DNA of 64,000 nucleotides, taken from assembly GCF_016019935.1 (NCBI RefSeq), contig NZ_JAECMT010000006.1, positions 29,367 through 93,366 of the forward strand, given 5' to 3'. The position numbers were made by a program, and so were the translations under genes. The DNA is from Paenibacillus sp. GSMTC-2017. GTDB lineage: Bacteria; Bacillota; Bacilli; Paenibacillales; Paenibacillaceae. How positions within the stretch are numbered: the stretch's first letter is position 1; the number at the start of each line of letters is the position of its first letter. The notes under the pieces are model-generated. The model did not search any database, had not been told where the DNA came from, and worked only from the letters and a program-made list of their open reading frames with translations. Shown one piece after another: positions 52,624-61,523 of this stretch.

Positions 52624-53247
52624 ATGCCACAGTACTTTTCAGTTGTGTATTCATTTCCTTATTCTTCTGTATCAGATCAGTTTGTTAATCAAATATATTC
52701 AATCATTTTTAAGCATTTTCCCTTTAAGTCTGGATATTGGAATTCTGAAAATAATTCCTTAGATGAAATTACAAGATGGAATTCAGAGTTGCTTTTACGT
52801 AAATTTGAGCTTGGTTATGATCAACATGTTATGCATAATTATAAACAAATCCTTTTAGCATCTAAACAATATGAGCATCTCAGGATATTTTGGAATTATC
52901 ATGACGATGAAGTTCAGCTGCACTTAATTGTCCCTGAGTATGAAATATTACTAGATGACGAGGGTTGGAGATTTGAGGGGGAGCATATTATCGCTTTTAT
53001 AAGCCTCTCGGTAGAATTGTGGGAAAATCAAAAACTAAGTCTTATACAGACTCATCTTGAAATGGATACAGCTGAATCTCTTAGTAATGTATTAAACGGA
53101 GTAGTGCCACTATCAAATCCTTTTTGTATTGTGAATGATGAAGTTTTTACGAATTTAGAAAACCAATTAGAAGCTAAATGTTACTGCATCAAGCAGTTAA
53201 AAAACGGGGTCATAATAATTGAAAGAGAATATGAAAGTTTATTATAA
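52624..53247 (+). CDS. Hypothetical protein
   Basis: 207 residues, rich in aromatic and acidic residues, no signal peptide or membrane segment. The N-terminus reads MPQYFSVVYSFPYSSVSDQF and the middle has LRIFWNYHDDEVQLHLIVPE. No family was recognised. AAGGAGG lies 7 bp before the ATG. It is the last of a run of small accessory genes that includes the macro-domain gene and the frameshifted gene. AT-rich compared with the fermentation block. Confidence 0.55.
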   Translation: MPQYFSVVYSFPYSSVSDQFVNQIYSIIFKHFPFKSGYWNSENNSLDEITRWNSELLLRKFELGYDQHVMHNYKQILLASKQYEHLRIFWNYHDDEVQLHLIVPEYEILLDDEGWRFEGEHIIAFISLSVELWENQKLSLIQTHLEMDTAESLSNVLNGVVPLSNPFCIVNDEVFTNLENQLEAKCYCIKQLKNGVIIIEREYESLL

Positions 53248-53374
53248 AAAAAGATATCAAGGTAAAATACATTCACTGCAAGCTTGTCCGATTTGATAAC
53301 TTTAAACTCCAATTGGATTGATCGCCTCTGTCTGATACAATATGACAGTACAAACTAGTCTAAGGAGGGGCACC

Positions 53375-54412
53375 ATGACATTCGGAGCTCGCATGCTCAA
53401 GACTGGAATAGCAGTCACACTGGCCCTGTACATTAGTACATGGCTTGATTTTTCCCCACCGGTAATTGCAGCGGTGGCGGCCATTTTTGCACTGCAACCA
53501 TCGATATACCGATCTTGGCGGTATTTCCTCGAACAGGTGCAGACGAACACGCTCGGAGCAGCAATTGCATTGCTCGCGGGAACGTATTTTTCAAATGAGC
53601 CAATCGCTATCGGTGTTGTCTGTATTCTTGTTATTATGCTCTGTATGAAGCTCAAGATGAGCGAGTCCATCGGATTGACACTGGTTACTGTTGTAGCCGT
53701 GATGGAAGCCTCTGGGCAGTGGGATTTTGCACTGAATCGTTTCTTGCTAAGTATGATCGGAATCGTATCAGCATTTGTGATCAATATTGCATTCGTACCA
53801 CCAGATCCAAGAGTACAATTCAACAAGCAAATCCATTTGGTATTCAATCAGCTTTCCTTGTTGCTTCGCACTGTCATCTCTAACGAGATAAAGGAAAAGG
53901 TATTTCGGGAACAAAAACAAGAGCTGGCGGATGGCTTACAATCACTGACGGATAAGTATAAGCTTCTAGAAGAGGAGCTTAAGAAACTGAAGCGGGCGAA
54001 GTATCGGCAAACACGTCAGATCGTCGTGTACAAGCAGTTGTTGCACAATTTGCAAAAAGGATTTGAAGTGCTGGAAGCAGTACAAGAGCATTATTTCCAG
54101 TCGGACCGAACCCCGGACATGAATAAGTGTTATGATCAGCATTTGGAGAAACTGATTAAGTTTAATGAACATGTGCTACTCAAATTTGATGAAAAGGTAA
54201 AGCCAGAAAGTTGGAAATCCGATTCGGTTGAGGAAGCGAACGATTCGTTCATGAAAAACGCGACTAATTGGTACAACGAAGACAAGGACGGCTCGTTCCG
54301 ACTGTTTATCGTAGCTGCGGCGATTTACGATTATGGGTATCAGACGGTTCGATCGGACCGCTTGGTTGAACGTACAGAGTCGGATGATCAGCAGACTAAT
54401 TCTTTCTTATAA
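53375..54412 (+). CDS. Aromatic acid exporter family (ArAE/DUF939-like) membrane protein
   Basis: 345 residues. Four to six membrane helices fill the first 150 residues (FGARMLKTGIAVTLALYIST, IAAVAAIFALQPSIYRSWRY, LGAAIALLAGTYF). A cytoplasmic C-terminal half rich in coiled coil follows (LTDKYKLLEEELKKLKRAKY). The arrangement matches the FUSC/ArAE family, thought to export aromatic acids. The ATG at 53375 has AAGGAGG upstream; an earlier in-frame ATG at 53342 lacks one. Single gene. Confidence 0.8.
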   Translation: MTFGARMLKTGIAVTLALYISTWLDFSPPVIAAVAAIFALQPSIYRSWRYFLEQVQTNTLGAAIALLAGTYFSNEPIAIGVVCILVIMLCMKLKMSESIGLTLVTVVAVMEASGQWDFALNRFLLSMIGIVSAFVINIAFVPPDPRVQFNKQIHLVFNQLSLLLRTVISNEIKEKVFREQKQELADGLQSLTDKYKLLEEELKKLKRAKYRQTRQIVVYKQLLHNLQKGFEVLEAVQEHYFQSDRTPDMNKCYDQHLEKLIKFNEHVLLKFDEKVKPESWKSDSVEEANDSFMKNATNWYNEDKDGSFRLFIVAAAIYDYGYQTVRSDRLVERTESDDQQTNSFL

Positions 54413-54584
54413 AGAGTTCTTGAATGACATGACTGCTCTATTGTTCATAAATGTCGGTTTTGTAGAAACGAAGACGATAGAAACAGAGGTGATTTTGTGT
54501 TCGATCCTAAGGTCTTCTTCTATTAGTTGTGTCGAACTAATGGCTAAACGAGCCAAAATTTGACCCGACACAGCGGGGATGAAG

Positions 54585-54848
54585 ATGTTTACACTGGAAG
54601 AGATAAGATGCTGGGAAAAAGAAACACAATGTAGTGTTAAAACCACTACGAAATACAAGGATCCAAGGAAAGATAAGCAAAAGGATTTCCGTAAGGGAAT
54701 CAAAGGCGTTCATTACAACAAAGAAAGTAAGCCTGCTAGAAAAGATGATTACCGTCGCTATAGAACACGAATGAAGCGTTTAATGCGTGGAGAGCAATAT
54801 GAATTGCTTCACGGATATCAACGTACAAGTGGTTGGATTACTTGGTAA
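54585..54848 (+). CDS. Small basic hypothetical protein
   Basis: 87 residues, very rich in Lys and Arg (KDPRKDKQKDFRKGIKG, then RRYRTRMKRLMRGEQYELL). It may bind nucleic acid, but no family was recognised. GGGG lies 6 bp before the ATG at 54585; the ATG at 54579 overlaps that site. A strong terminator follows 28 bp after the stop. The 54413-54584 gap shows no gene. Confidence 0.5.
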   Translation: MFTLEEIRCWEKETQCSVKTTTKYKDPRKDKQKDFRKGIKGVHYNKESKPARKDDYRRYRTRMKRLMRGEQYELLHGYQRTSGWITW

Positions 54849-54876
54849 TATTAATTTGAATAGTTCATTAAGATTA

Positions 54877-54907
54877 ACGGCAGCCTGTTATAGGCTGCCG
54901 TTTTTTC
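54877..54907 (+). terminator. Terminator; CGGCAG-type hairpin, copy F
   Basis: ACGGCAGCCT (54877-54886) pairs with AGGCTGCCGT (54892-54901), followed by a T run. The stem sequence is related to the dispersed CGGCAGTCT repeats. Confidence 0.88.
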
Positions 54908-54966
54908 ATCTCATGTGTAGGTAGAATAGCTATTAACTACTATTAACAAAGATCAAAGGCGAGACA

Positions 54967-55368
54967 ATGAATCGTTTTTTTACGTTAAACAAAATGTTTT
55001 TCCTTGTATTTGTAGTGAGCTCAATCATCACATTTTTCATTGTATATAAAGATATGGATAGTTCTTTTTTACATAAATTTGTTCTAGGTTATTTCGTATT
55101 TCGTATTTCGTATTTCGTATTTCTTATGTCTTACGCTATGTATTTTATTTGTAAAATTATTATTAATCTAACGAAATTAAAATTGGTTGAATTAAGAAAA
55201 AGATTGCTGACATTCTTTTATAGGTTTACTTTTTTTAGTGGTACTTTGTTTCTGTTCAACTTCCTATTTAGGCCTACAGAAATGGATGTTTGGGATTTGA
55301 GTATTCCCATTGGATTATCTATAGGTATAACCTTTTACGATTTAATGTTTTTTCGGAAGAAGGAGTAA
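54967..55368 (+). CDS. Small integral membrane protein with a heptanucleotide repeat
   Basis: 133 residues with about four hydrophobic segments, rich in Phe and Tyr, unknown family. The DNA at 55090-55124 is five copies of a 7-bp unit (TATTTCG four times, TATTTCT once), encoding part of LGYFVFRISYFVFLMSY. Because 7 is not a multiple of 3, gain or loss of a unit would frameshift the gene. The ATG at 54967 has AAAGGCGAG upstream. The rest of the frame looks intact. Confidence 0.6.
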   Translation: MNRFFTLNKMFFLVFVVSSIITFFIVYKDMDSSFLHKFVLGYFVFRISYFVFLMSYAMYFICKIIINLTKLKLVELRKRLLTFFYRFTFFSGTLFLFNFLFRPTEMDVWDLSIPIGLSIGITFYDLMFFRKKE

Positions 55369-55407
55369 CATATATCAAAATTACTTCATCACATTCCTCC
55401 AATACCG

Positions 55408-55800
55408 TCAGTCTATATCTTTACACGCCCAAGCATCGATTTCGACTTTAAAGCCAGGTGCGGCTAGCGCAACGACATAAATCAATGTCATGCATGGTCG
55501 ATGATCGCCTAAAAAATCATTTAATATTATTTTTCTTTGTTCAGCCGGAATGTCACCGACCAAATAAAACACTAGCTTTGTTAAATCATGAACGCCCATG
55601 TTAGCTGCTTCAAGGTTTTTGAGTATATTGTCTAGTGCCAACTGGAATTGTTCTAAAGGATTATCTGGTACAGCCCCATCTACTTGCATACCTAATTGTC
55701 CAGACAGCGTTAACCATTTGTTCGGCCCAGTTACTTCAATTTGATGAACATAAGAGGCTACTGGTGGATGGATTTCCAAAGGATTCCGAGATATTTTCAT
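55408..55800 (-). CDS. RidA/YjgF/UK114-family protein
   Basis: 130 residues with the RidA-type trimer fold: WLTLSGQLGMQVDGAVPDN, QFQLALDNILKNLEAANMG, DLTKLVFYLVG, and the C-terminal RPCMTLIYVVALAAPGFKVE, which includes the Arg that binds 2-aminoacrylate or imine carboxylates in active members. The Arg and the following VEI-A motif are kept, so imine deaminase activity is possible. Convergent with the membrane protein gene. Confidence 0.82.
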   Translation of the reverse strand: MKISRNPLEIHPPVASYVHQIEVTGPNKWLTLSGQLGMQVDGAVPDNPLEQFQLALDNILKNLEAANMGVHDLTKLVFYLVGDIPAEQRKIILNDFLGDHRPCMTLIYVVALAAPGFKVEIDAWACKDID

Positions 55801-56064
55801 AGAATGGCTCCTTGTATAGTATAAGAATAATATTCCGTATAAATATTATAATCGCGACTTAAGCAGTTCGCTGAATGAATTGTGTACAAGCATTAATTAC
55901 ATGTATCGAGGATGAGCAAAGGCGACTTGATATACTCTTCAGCGACATTTGGGGAGCAGAAAATCTTGTGAAATGGAATGTGCCTGTTTGGAAGCATGCA
56001 GAGTGTTGGCAAACCAGCGGATGCTACTGGATATCGTTAATTTATCGAAGCTTGGGCGAAAAAA

Positions 56065-56104
56065 AGGTTCTACATCGTAGCGCTAAGCTAAATGTAGAAC
56101 CCTT
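56065..56104 (-). terminator. Leftward terminator of the 26-residue peptide gene
   Basis: GGTTCTACAT and ATGTAGAACC (about 56068-56101) form a stem with an inner AGC/GCT pair. On the minus strand it is followed by CTTTTTTT. Confidence 0.75.
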
Positions 56105-56148
56105 TGACTGATTACATATCGTCAAAATTGTAGCATGAACATGAGGAA

Positions 56149-56229
56149 CTAAGAATGTTTATTTGTGTTAGCCAAACCGACGATCATTACGACAAGCACG
56201 AGTAGCTGAATGAGTACTTCGTTACTCAT
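56149..56229 (-). CDS. 26-residue hydrophobic peptide, possible type I toxin
   Basis: The ATG at 56229 has AGGAGGGA at good spacing and gives a peptide that starts MSNEVLIQLLVLVVMIVGLA and ends NTNKHS: one membrane helix with a short polar tail. It has its own promoter (56311-56340), a cre-like site at the start of transcription and its own terminator (56065-56104), so it forms a complete small transcription unit. Size and shape resemble type I toxins and holin-like peptides, but no antisense RNA promoter was identified. It could also be a small membrane regulator. Confidence 0.65.
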   Translation of the reverse strand: MSNEVLIQLLVLVVMIVGLANTNKHS

Positions 56230-56296
56230 ATCAATCCCTCCTAGCTACATGTAATGCTCCTTCGTACGGCTTCTCCTCTCGATTCACTGCTGTGTT

Positions 56297-56340
56297 TGCA
56301 AACGTTTCCCATTACATATATATGCGCTAGACATAGTCAA
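56297..56340 (-). promoter_or_regulatory. Promoter and cre-like site for the 26-residue peptide gene
   Basis: On the minus strand TTGACT (56340-56335) and TGTAAT (56316-56311) are 18 bp apart. GGAAACGTTTGCA (56309-56297) differs from the cre consensus mainly at the first base and would cover the transcription start, suggesting repression by CcpA or a LacI-type regulator. Confidence 0.65.
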
Positions 56341-56505
56341 TATGTCATTTAATTCAGTGAACTCCATAAGTCTAGAAAGCTGATTGTCGATTATGATAGT
56401 ATAGAACTTGACCCTATATGCAACAGGTCACTTAATGGGTACTTATAGCAAGGTTTATGAGCTTCGAGTTTGGTAATTATTTAATACAAGGGAGTGGAAA
56501 GATCA

Positions 56506-56886
56506 ATGATTAGTAAAATCGCTCAAGTTATGTTGTATGTAAATAACCAAGATGAGGCAAAAGAGTTTTGGACAGAAAAGGTAGGGTTTAAAGTTATAGC
56601 TGAAGAGGATAATGGAGAAGGTTTTAGATTTATTGAGATTGCACCAACGACAGGGGCAGAAACAAGCTTTATTCTTCATAATAAAGAGTTCGTTGCTAAG
56701 ATGTCACCTGGAGTGAATTTAGGCACACCTTCATTAATGTTTGGTTCGGACAAGCTTGAGCAATTGCATGCCGACCTATCAAATAAAAATGTAACCGTTG
56801 GAGAAATTGTAACGATGCCTTTCGGAAGGGTATTTAACTTTGCAGATAATGAAAAAAATTATTTTGCAGTTGTGGAACAAAAGTAA
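56506..56886 (+). CDS. VOC-family protein (glyoxalase/bleomycin resistance fold)
   Basis: 126 residues with the VOC pattern: VMLYVNNQDEAKEFWTEKVG at the start, FRFIEIAPTTGAETSFILH and the C-terminal MPFGRVFNFADNEKNYFAVVE. Members are metal-dependent enzymes or drug-binding proteins; the substrate here is unknown. The ATG at 56506 follows AAGGGAGTGG; the frame opens at a GTG at 56494. A strong terminator follows. Confidence 0.82.
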   Translation: MISKIAQVMLYVNNQDEAKEFWTEKVGFKVIAEEDNGEGFRFIEIAPTTGAETSFILHNKEFVAKMSPGVNLGTPSLMFGSDKLEQLHADLSNKNVTVGEIVTMPFGRVFNFADNEKNYFAVVEQK

Positions 56887-56910
56887 ATCCAGGTTATACC
56901 AGTATCCCAA

Positions 56911-56946
56911 AAAGGCGGCTGACAGTAATTGTCGGCCGCCTTTTGC
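56911..56946 (+). terminator. Terminator after the VOC gene
   Basis: AAAGGCGGCTGACA pairs with TGTCGGCCGCCTTTT around a GTAAT loop. It is likely bidirectional with the convergent TerB gene. Confidence 0.85.
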
Positions 56947-56978
56947 AATAATCAGGTATCAGTTATTTCACTTGATTT

Positions 56979-57404
56979 TTAGTCGGGTTTTACGGCTGAT
57001 GCATGAAGAATAAGTTTCATACCTTCGACTTTCAGCTTATTCATCTGCTCAACCCAGTTTTTGATCTTGTTGAATGTTTCGTCATCGTAACCAAATAGCT
57101 GCTGCATTTCACAAGCTATCCGTTTTTCCTCGTCGTTATAATTACCATCCGCGAAGATTAGTAATAACATTTCCGCTAAAAAAATATGTTTGAGTTGCTC
57201 GTCCTGCAGATTGCCTACCAATTCGTCAGTCGAATGATTCGCCTCGGCGCTAGGTTCCCAATCTTCGAGGCCTAGTTCATATGTCCAGCTCTGAATATAA
57301 TTTAATTCATTACGGTTTACGAATCCGTCTGATTTGGCGATCCGATGTGCAAGCTCCATAAATGCTTCTTTATGCTCACGTTCTACTATAAAATGCAAGA
57401 ACAT
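56979..57404 (-). CDS. TerB-like tellurite resistance domain protein
   Basis: About 141 residues, all-helical and acidic. The TerB-like pattern appears twice as acidic loops: HRIAKSDGFVNRNELNYI and LLIFADGNYNDEEKRIACEM. The domain is linked to metal and membrane stress responses with no defined reaction. The ATG at 57404 is chosen for GAGGGG upstream and the family's usual start; the open frame extends to 57497 without a ribosome site. Confidence 0.7.
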   Translation of the reverse strand: MFLHFIVEREHKEAFMELAHRIAKSDGFVNRNELNYIQSWTYELGLEDWEPSAEANHSTDELVGNLQDEQLKHIFLAEMLLLIFADGNYNDEEKRIACEMQQLFGYDDETFNKIKNWVEQMNKLKVEGMKLILHASAVKPD

Positions 57405-57601
57405 CTGTGCCAACCCCTCTTCTGAAATGCTGTATATATACGATTGTTGGAAAAAGAAAGATACGTTCAGTTTAGTAGAGTCTAGAGAGAAATTCAAGCT
57501 AGCTTAATTCGGAGTAAGTTTGGTACGAGGTATAGGTTGACTCAAGCTTATTTAATATTGATTATTGGTCAGCTTGCAATTATTGATCTCTTACCTAATA
57601 A

Positions 57602-57902
57602 GAAACAGTTTTGTCACGGAGATACGAATCATTAATCGATGAGTATTTGAAATGGTCAGGCTAAACTGAAGAAGAAATGTAAATCATAGAAATGGAGAGA
57701 TTAAGAGGGGGACTTACACTAGGGGAAGAGTGGTATTTTGTTAGTGATAAAACTACCATACATGCCAAAGTCATTAAAGAAACGGTAGAGCGATTCCTAA
57801 AAAGAGACCTTTTCTTATTGAATGATGTCATCTCAACACTATTCAAAAAAAGAGGTCTGCTCTATGGATTATTTTATATCAGATTTGGTCAAGATGAATA
57901 AC
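57602..57902 (+). pseudogene. Decayed gene of unknown family
   Basis: One continuous frame reads LSRRYESLIDEYLKWSG, stop, TEEEM, stop, then IIEMERLRGGLTLGEEWYFV and on through VERFLKRDLFLLNDVIST to GLFYIRFGQDE and TAA at about 57902. The last 69 residues alone form an open frame from the ATG at 57692, with no proper ribosome site. The sequence across the stops looks like one helical protein, so it is read as a pseudogene. Confidence 0.45.
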
Positions 57903-57904
57903 AA

Positions 57905-58522
57905 TTAGTCTAGTAACACAGCTTGAGTAGGATCCTTGTACAAATTATACATCGTTTGAATCTGTTTTTTTGTATTGCGTTCAAGTGATAAATCGGGTAA
58001 TTGGTCTATTTCAAAGAAATTTATTTCGCTTGTTTCAACTCCAATTTCAGGCGCTCCTCCGACAATAGTACACAGTATAAAAAATTTATAAACATGATAG
58101 GGAGATTCAGGATGTTCGTGAAACTTTTTATCATAAACCGCCAACAGTCTGCATGGTGATACTATGTAACCAGCTTCTTCTTTAACTTCTTTTACTGCCA
58201 CTTCGGATGGGGATAATCCTATGTCTGCCCATCCTCCCGGAAGAGCCCAAGCCCCGTCCAATGTTTCTTTGACTAACAAAATCTTATCTTCTTGAAAAAC
58301 AACTGCACGGATATCTACCTTTGGAGTTGCATAGCCAGATTCATTGGCAAATAAATCTCTAATTACCGACATGTCAGATTTAGTGTATTCATGCATGATC
58401 TCAATGCTTATATTTCTTAGTAACTCGTAGCGTTCCAAATCATATACATCCTTGCTATACGTAAGACCAATCTGAGAGATAGCTTGTAATTCTTTAGCCC
58501 AATCCAACCATTTTGTACTCAT
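57905..58522 (-). CDS. NUDIX hydrolase with N-terminal NUDIX_N_2-type domain
   Basis: 205 residues. An N-terminal helical domain of about 60 residues (WLDWAKELQAISQIGLTYSK) is typical of ADP-ribose pyrophosphatase-like NUDIX proteins. The NUDIX box is GGWADIGLSPSEVAVKEVKE followed by EAGY, with Lys where the usual Arg of the REU triplet sits. It would hydrolyse a nucleoside diphosphate linked to another moiety; the substrate is unknown. Single gene on the minus strand. Confidence 0.85.
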   Translation of the reverse strand: MSTKWLDWAKELQAISQIGLTYSKDVYDLERYELLRNISIEIMHEYTKSDMSVIRDLFANESGYATPKVDIRAVVFQEDKILLVKETLDGAWALPGGWADIGLSPSEVAVKEVKEEAGYIVSPCRLLAVYDKKFHEHPESPYHVYKFFILCTIVGGAPEIGVETSEINFFEIDQLPDLSLERNTKKQIQTMYNLYKDPTQAVLLD

Positions 58523-59477
58523 AAAATCCTCCGTTTATAAGCAATATTTTAGTAAAAGTAGCCCTTGATTTATGATCGTATTTTCGTTTGTGCCGTAGAA
58601 CGTTTTGATCTTAATATGCTGCTTCATCTGCGTTTTGTTTGTTCCGATACGTACTTTTTCATCAAGCGAAATCGGTACTATTCGGCGGTAATTCGTACAT
58701 ATGTAACTGCAATGGTCGTAGAATCTATGATACTTTTTTTGTTTGAATCAATAGCTTATTTCAGTTCTTAGTGTACATCATCCCTAAACTTTTAGAAACA
58801 GCATTTTCTATTTTTGGAAAAATGAAGTATAATACATCTATGCTTGCGAAGTGATAATGGAATCAACCTGCTAGTGATTGATGCTCTAGTAATTTTATAG
58901 TAAAAGCTGTGTTCGTTATAAAATACGTCATAAAAGGATCAAATGTTGCAATCCTAGCTCCTCAAAAATTTTACTAGGAATGAAACTCCTATCCCAATAT
59001 GTTCTTACTGGCCCATTTGTCTTTGGGATATGTAACACAATACGACGATTGTGACTTTGTAATTAAAACGCTCACCACCATCGAACCCATTCAAAAGTTA
59101 TTTCAATAATGCCACTTATTTTACCTCTAGATTCTTCTGAACATACCGCATTTCGACGCATATTCAATAAACCACTCAAAATACTAACAGATCTATCACC
59201 ATTGTCTTTTGCACAGTAATTCCCTACTATATTCAGCTAATGAGGATTGCTAACGTTTCATGCTACCATGCAAAACAACTAGAAATCGCGCCTAGTCGAT
59301 GTGACGTGTGGTAATTTCGTTTGTCCTCCATTAATTTTCCGGCGGGTAAGGTCTGATCTGAAGTCAAAAGTGTTTTTAGAATCTCTAAAATACTTGATTT
59401 CTCAATTGGCATGAATTAATATAAATGAAATAAAATTAAATTTAAGTAAAATTCTTTCAAAAATGGAGAGTGGTTTA
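58523..59477. other. 955-bp gap with degenerate sequence
   Basis: The only protein-like reading is a minus-strand frame from about 59057 to the stop at 58928-58930 (NRRIVLHIPKTNGPVRTYWD, then RSFIPSKIFEELGLQHLILL) that lacks a start and looks like the remnant of a gene. No terminator, repeat or RNA gene was recognised. The stretch separates the accessory zone from the right-edge operon. Confidence 0.4.
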
Positions 59478-60116
59478 GTGGGAGGAATAAAAGGTATAAT
59501 TTTTGATTTTGATGGTACATTAGCAGACACAATGCCACTTGTGTTTACTGCTTTTTACAATGTATTTAAAGACTACGATGGCAGATTATTGTCAGATCAG
59601 GAGATCGCATCTTATTTTGGACCTAGTGAAACCGAAGTAATTAAACTGAACTTGAATAACAAAGAAAGCATAAAAGATGCGATTTCAACTTACTACGACG
59701 TATACACAAGAAATCATGATCAATATGTTAAAGAGAATGTAGAGATAATTGAATTACTAAAGGAACTAAAAGGAAGGGAATATCAACTTGGCATTTTTAC
59801 GGGGAAGGGAAAAAAGAGCTTGGAAATATCGCTATCGCAGTTGAATATGAGTGAGTACTTTGATCACATTATCACTTCAGATGATGTTAGTGAGCCGAAA
59901 CCTAACTCAGAGGGAATGTATCAATTACTAGGTCTAATGGATTGTTCACCTGAAGAAGTAATAATGATAGGAGATAGTGATGCTGATATTGCTGCTGCTC
60001 AATCAGTTGAGATGAAGAGTGTAGGAGTACATTGGTTCAAAAATAATGTATTTAATATTAATCCTGATTATGAATTAAACCAGATATCCGAATTTCATAA
60101 AACGGGCATTTTGTAA
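59478..60116 (+). CDS. HAD-superfamily phosphatase (phosphoglycolate phosphatase-like)
   Basis: 212 residues with all HAD motifs: motif I IIFDFDGTLADT, motif II LGIFTGKGKKSL, motif III SDDVSEPKPNSEGM (Lys) and motif IV VIMIGDSDADIAAA. A helical cap lies between motifs I and II. It would remove phosphate from a small sugar or cyclitol phosphate, fitting the neighbouring kinase, dehydrogenase and aminotransferase genes. The start is the GTG at 59478, 8 bp after GGAGAG; an in-frame ATG at 59463 overlaps that site. First gene of the right-edge operon. Confidence 0.82.
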   Translation: MGGIKGIIFDFDGTLADTMPLVFTAFYNVFKDYDGRLLSDQEIASYFGPSETEVIKLNLNNKESIKDAISTYYDVYTRNHDQYVKENVEIIELLKELKGREYQLGIFTGKGKKSLEISLSQLNMSEYFDHIITSDDVSEPKPNSEGMYQLLGLMDCSPEEVIMIGDSDADIAAAQSVEMKSVGVHWFKNNVFNINPDYELNQISEFHKTGIL

Positions 60117-60190
60117 TAAAATGTATATATTTCTTTAAAATAATGGTCTTGGCAATTTATTTTTCTATTTTTTAAATGGAGCTGGTTAGA

Positions 60191-61156
60191 GTGAGTTATA
60201 GGAACGAAACGGCAGTACTAGTTAGTAAGGAACAAATAGAGTACGTAGAGAGTGACTTATCATATACAGAAAAAGAGTTAATTGTAAAAACCAAACTTTT
60301 GGGAGTATGTACCTCAGACTGTTTAAATTACATTAACAATAACTCTCATTATTTTGGACATGAATTGATTGCCGAAGTTATTTCTGATTATGGAGATTTT
60401 AAAAAAGGTGATATGGTTACTATTTTTCATAAACACGGATGTCAGAATTGTTTGAATTGCAAAAATAATCTTTTCCACTTATGTCTTTCAGCGACTTATG
60501 TCCCTGTCGGTTTTCAAAATTATATACGTGTCCCTCATGAGAGTATTAATAATTGCGTGTTTAAAGTTCCGAAATCCGAAGATTATACAGAATACGTTTT
60601 TCTCGATTCGATCAGTTGCGTAACACATGCAATTGGAAAACTTAATTTAACCACGAAAAAGGAAAAAGTATTGATTTTAGGAACAGGTTTTATGGCAATG
60701 CTTTTTGCTATGTTGCTTAAAAATGAAAATAAAGAAGTGGAGTTGTGGGGACGTAATCCTAAAAAGATTAGCAATATAAATCATCATTTGCCTGAACTGA
60801 AATTTATAAACTCTATCGAGGAAATCGGGAAATACGATATCTGTATAGATACGAGTGGAAAATCCGAATTAATTAACGAACTTCAAGAATGTATTTTACC
60901 ACAGGGGCAGTTGCTCTTGTTCAGCAAATTAGACAAACCTATAGTATTGGATCATTTTAGAAATAATGAAATTGTTATTCTCTTTTCTAAACATACGACT
61001 CGAGCAGACATTCAAAAGTCCATAGAATTAATTAGCAAAAATGAAATAACAACAAAACCTTTTTTAACCTTTTTCAATCATTTACATGACCTGGAGGGCG
61101 CGATACGCCGTACTTTATCTCATGATATTGTGAGGGGGGTAATAACACTTGATTAA
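60191..61156 (+). CDS. Zinc-containing alcohol dehydrogenase (medium-chain, sugar or cyclitol type)
   Basis: About 321 residues. The catalytic zinc site reads LGVCTSDCLN and FGHELIAEV; the structural zinc lobe is HGCQNCLNCKNNLFHLCL with four Cys. The Rossmann fold shows VLILGTGFMAMLFA. Such enzymes oxidise or reduce sugar alcohols or cyclitols with NAD(P). The start is the GTG at 60191 with GGAG 9 bp upstream; an ATG at 60176 overlaps the site. The stop overlaps the cupin gene by 8 bp. Confidence 0.82.
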   Translation: MSYRNETAVLVSKEQIEYVESDLSYTEKELIVKTKLLGVCTSDCLNYINNNSHYFGHELIAEVISDYGDFKKGDMVTIFHKHGCQNCLNCKNNLFHLCLSATYVPVGFQNYIRVPHESINNCVFKVPKSEDYTEYVFLDSISCVTHAIGKLNLTTKKEKVLILGTGFMAMLFAMLLKNENKEVELWGRNPKKISNINHHLPELKFINSIEEIGKYDICIDTSGKSELINELQECILPQGQLLLFSKLDKPIVLDHFRNNEIVILFSKHTTRADIQKSIELISKNEITTKPFLTFFNHLHDLEGAIRRTLSHDIVRGVITLD

Positions 61157-61490
61157 TGTTTATACCGCGGAAAAAATTTTAGAAGAAAGTCATGATGGTC
61201 AAGGGTTTTTACGAAAGGTTAGAGCTTATCAATCCAATGATTTCTCAACTAACATTGATTTTATTGACTATATTGAGGTTCCACCAGGAGTAACGATTGG
61301 TCACCATCAACATGCAAACAATGAAGAAATATATTTCATTGTAGAAGGAACTGGGCAGATGGGAATAGAGGATCGTGTTCTTACTGTTGAGAGTGGTAAC
61401 GTAATTGTTAACCCAGTCTACGGATCTCATAGTCTTATTAATACTTCCCAAGCTGTGATGAAAGTATTCATATTCCAAGTAAGTAAATAA
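61149..61490 (+). CDS. Cupin-fold protein
   Basis: 113 residues. The metal-binding cupin motif 1 is IGHHQHANNEEIYFIVEGTG and motif 2 is VNPVYGSHSLINTS. Small single-domain cupins act as isomerases, epimerases or binding proteins in sugar pathways; the role here is unknown. The start is TTG, overlapping the dehydrogenase gene by 8 bp, with GAGGGGGG upstream, so the two are translationally coupled. Confidence 0.78.
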   Translation: MINVYTAEKILEESHDGQGFLRKVRAYQSNDFSTNIDFIDYIEVPPGVTIGHHQHANNEEIYFIVEGTGQMGIEDRVLTVESGNVIVNPVYGSHSLINTSQAVMKVFIFQVSK

Positions 61491-61523
61491 AGTCTGTGCA
61501 GATATGAGGCAGGTGTAGATGGA

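Noticed and set aside
55875..56111. 78-residue plus-strand frame
   Set aside because: No ribosome site, and its C-terminal third is the leftward terminator hairpin at 56065-56104.
58565..58771. 68-residue plus-strand frame in the large gap
   Set aside because: No ribosome site, low-complexity hydrophobic composition and no family pattern.
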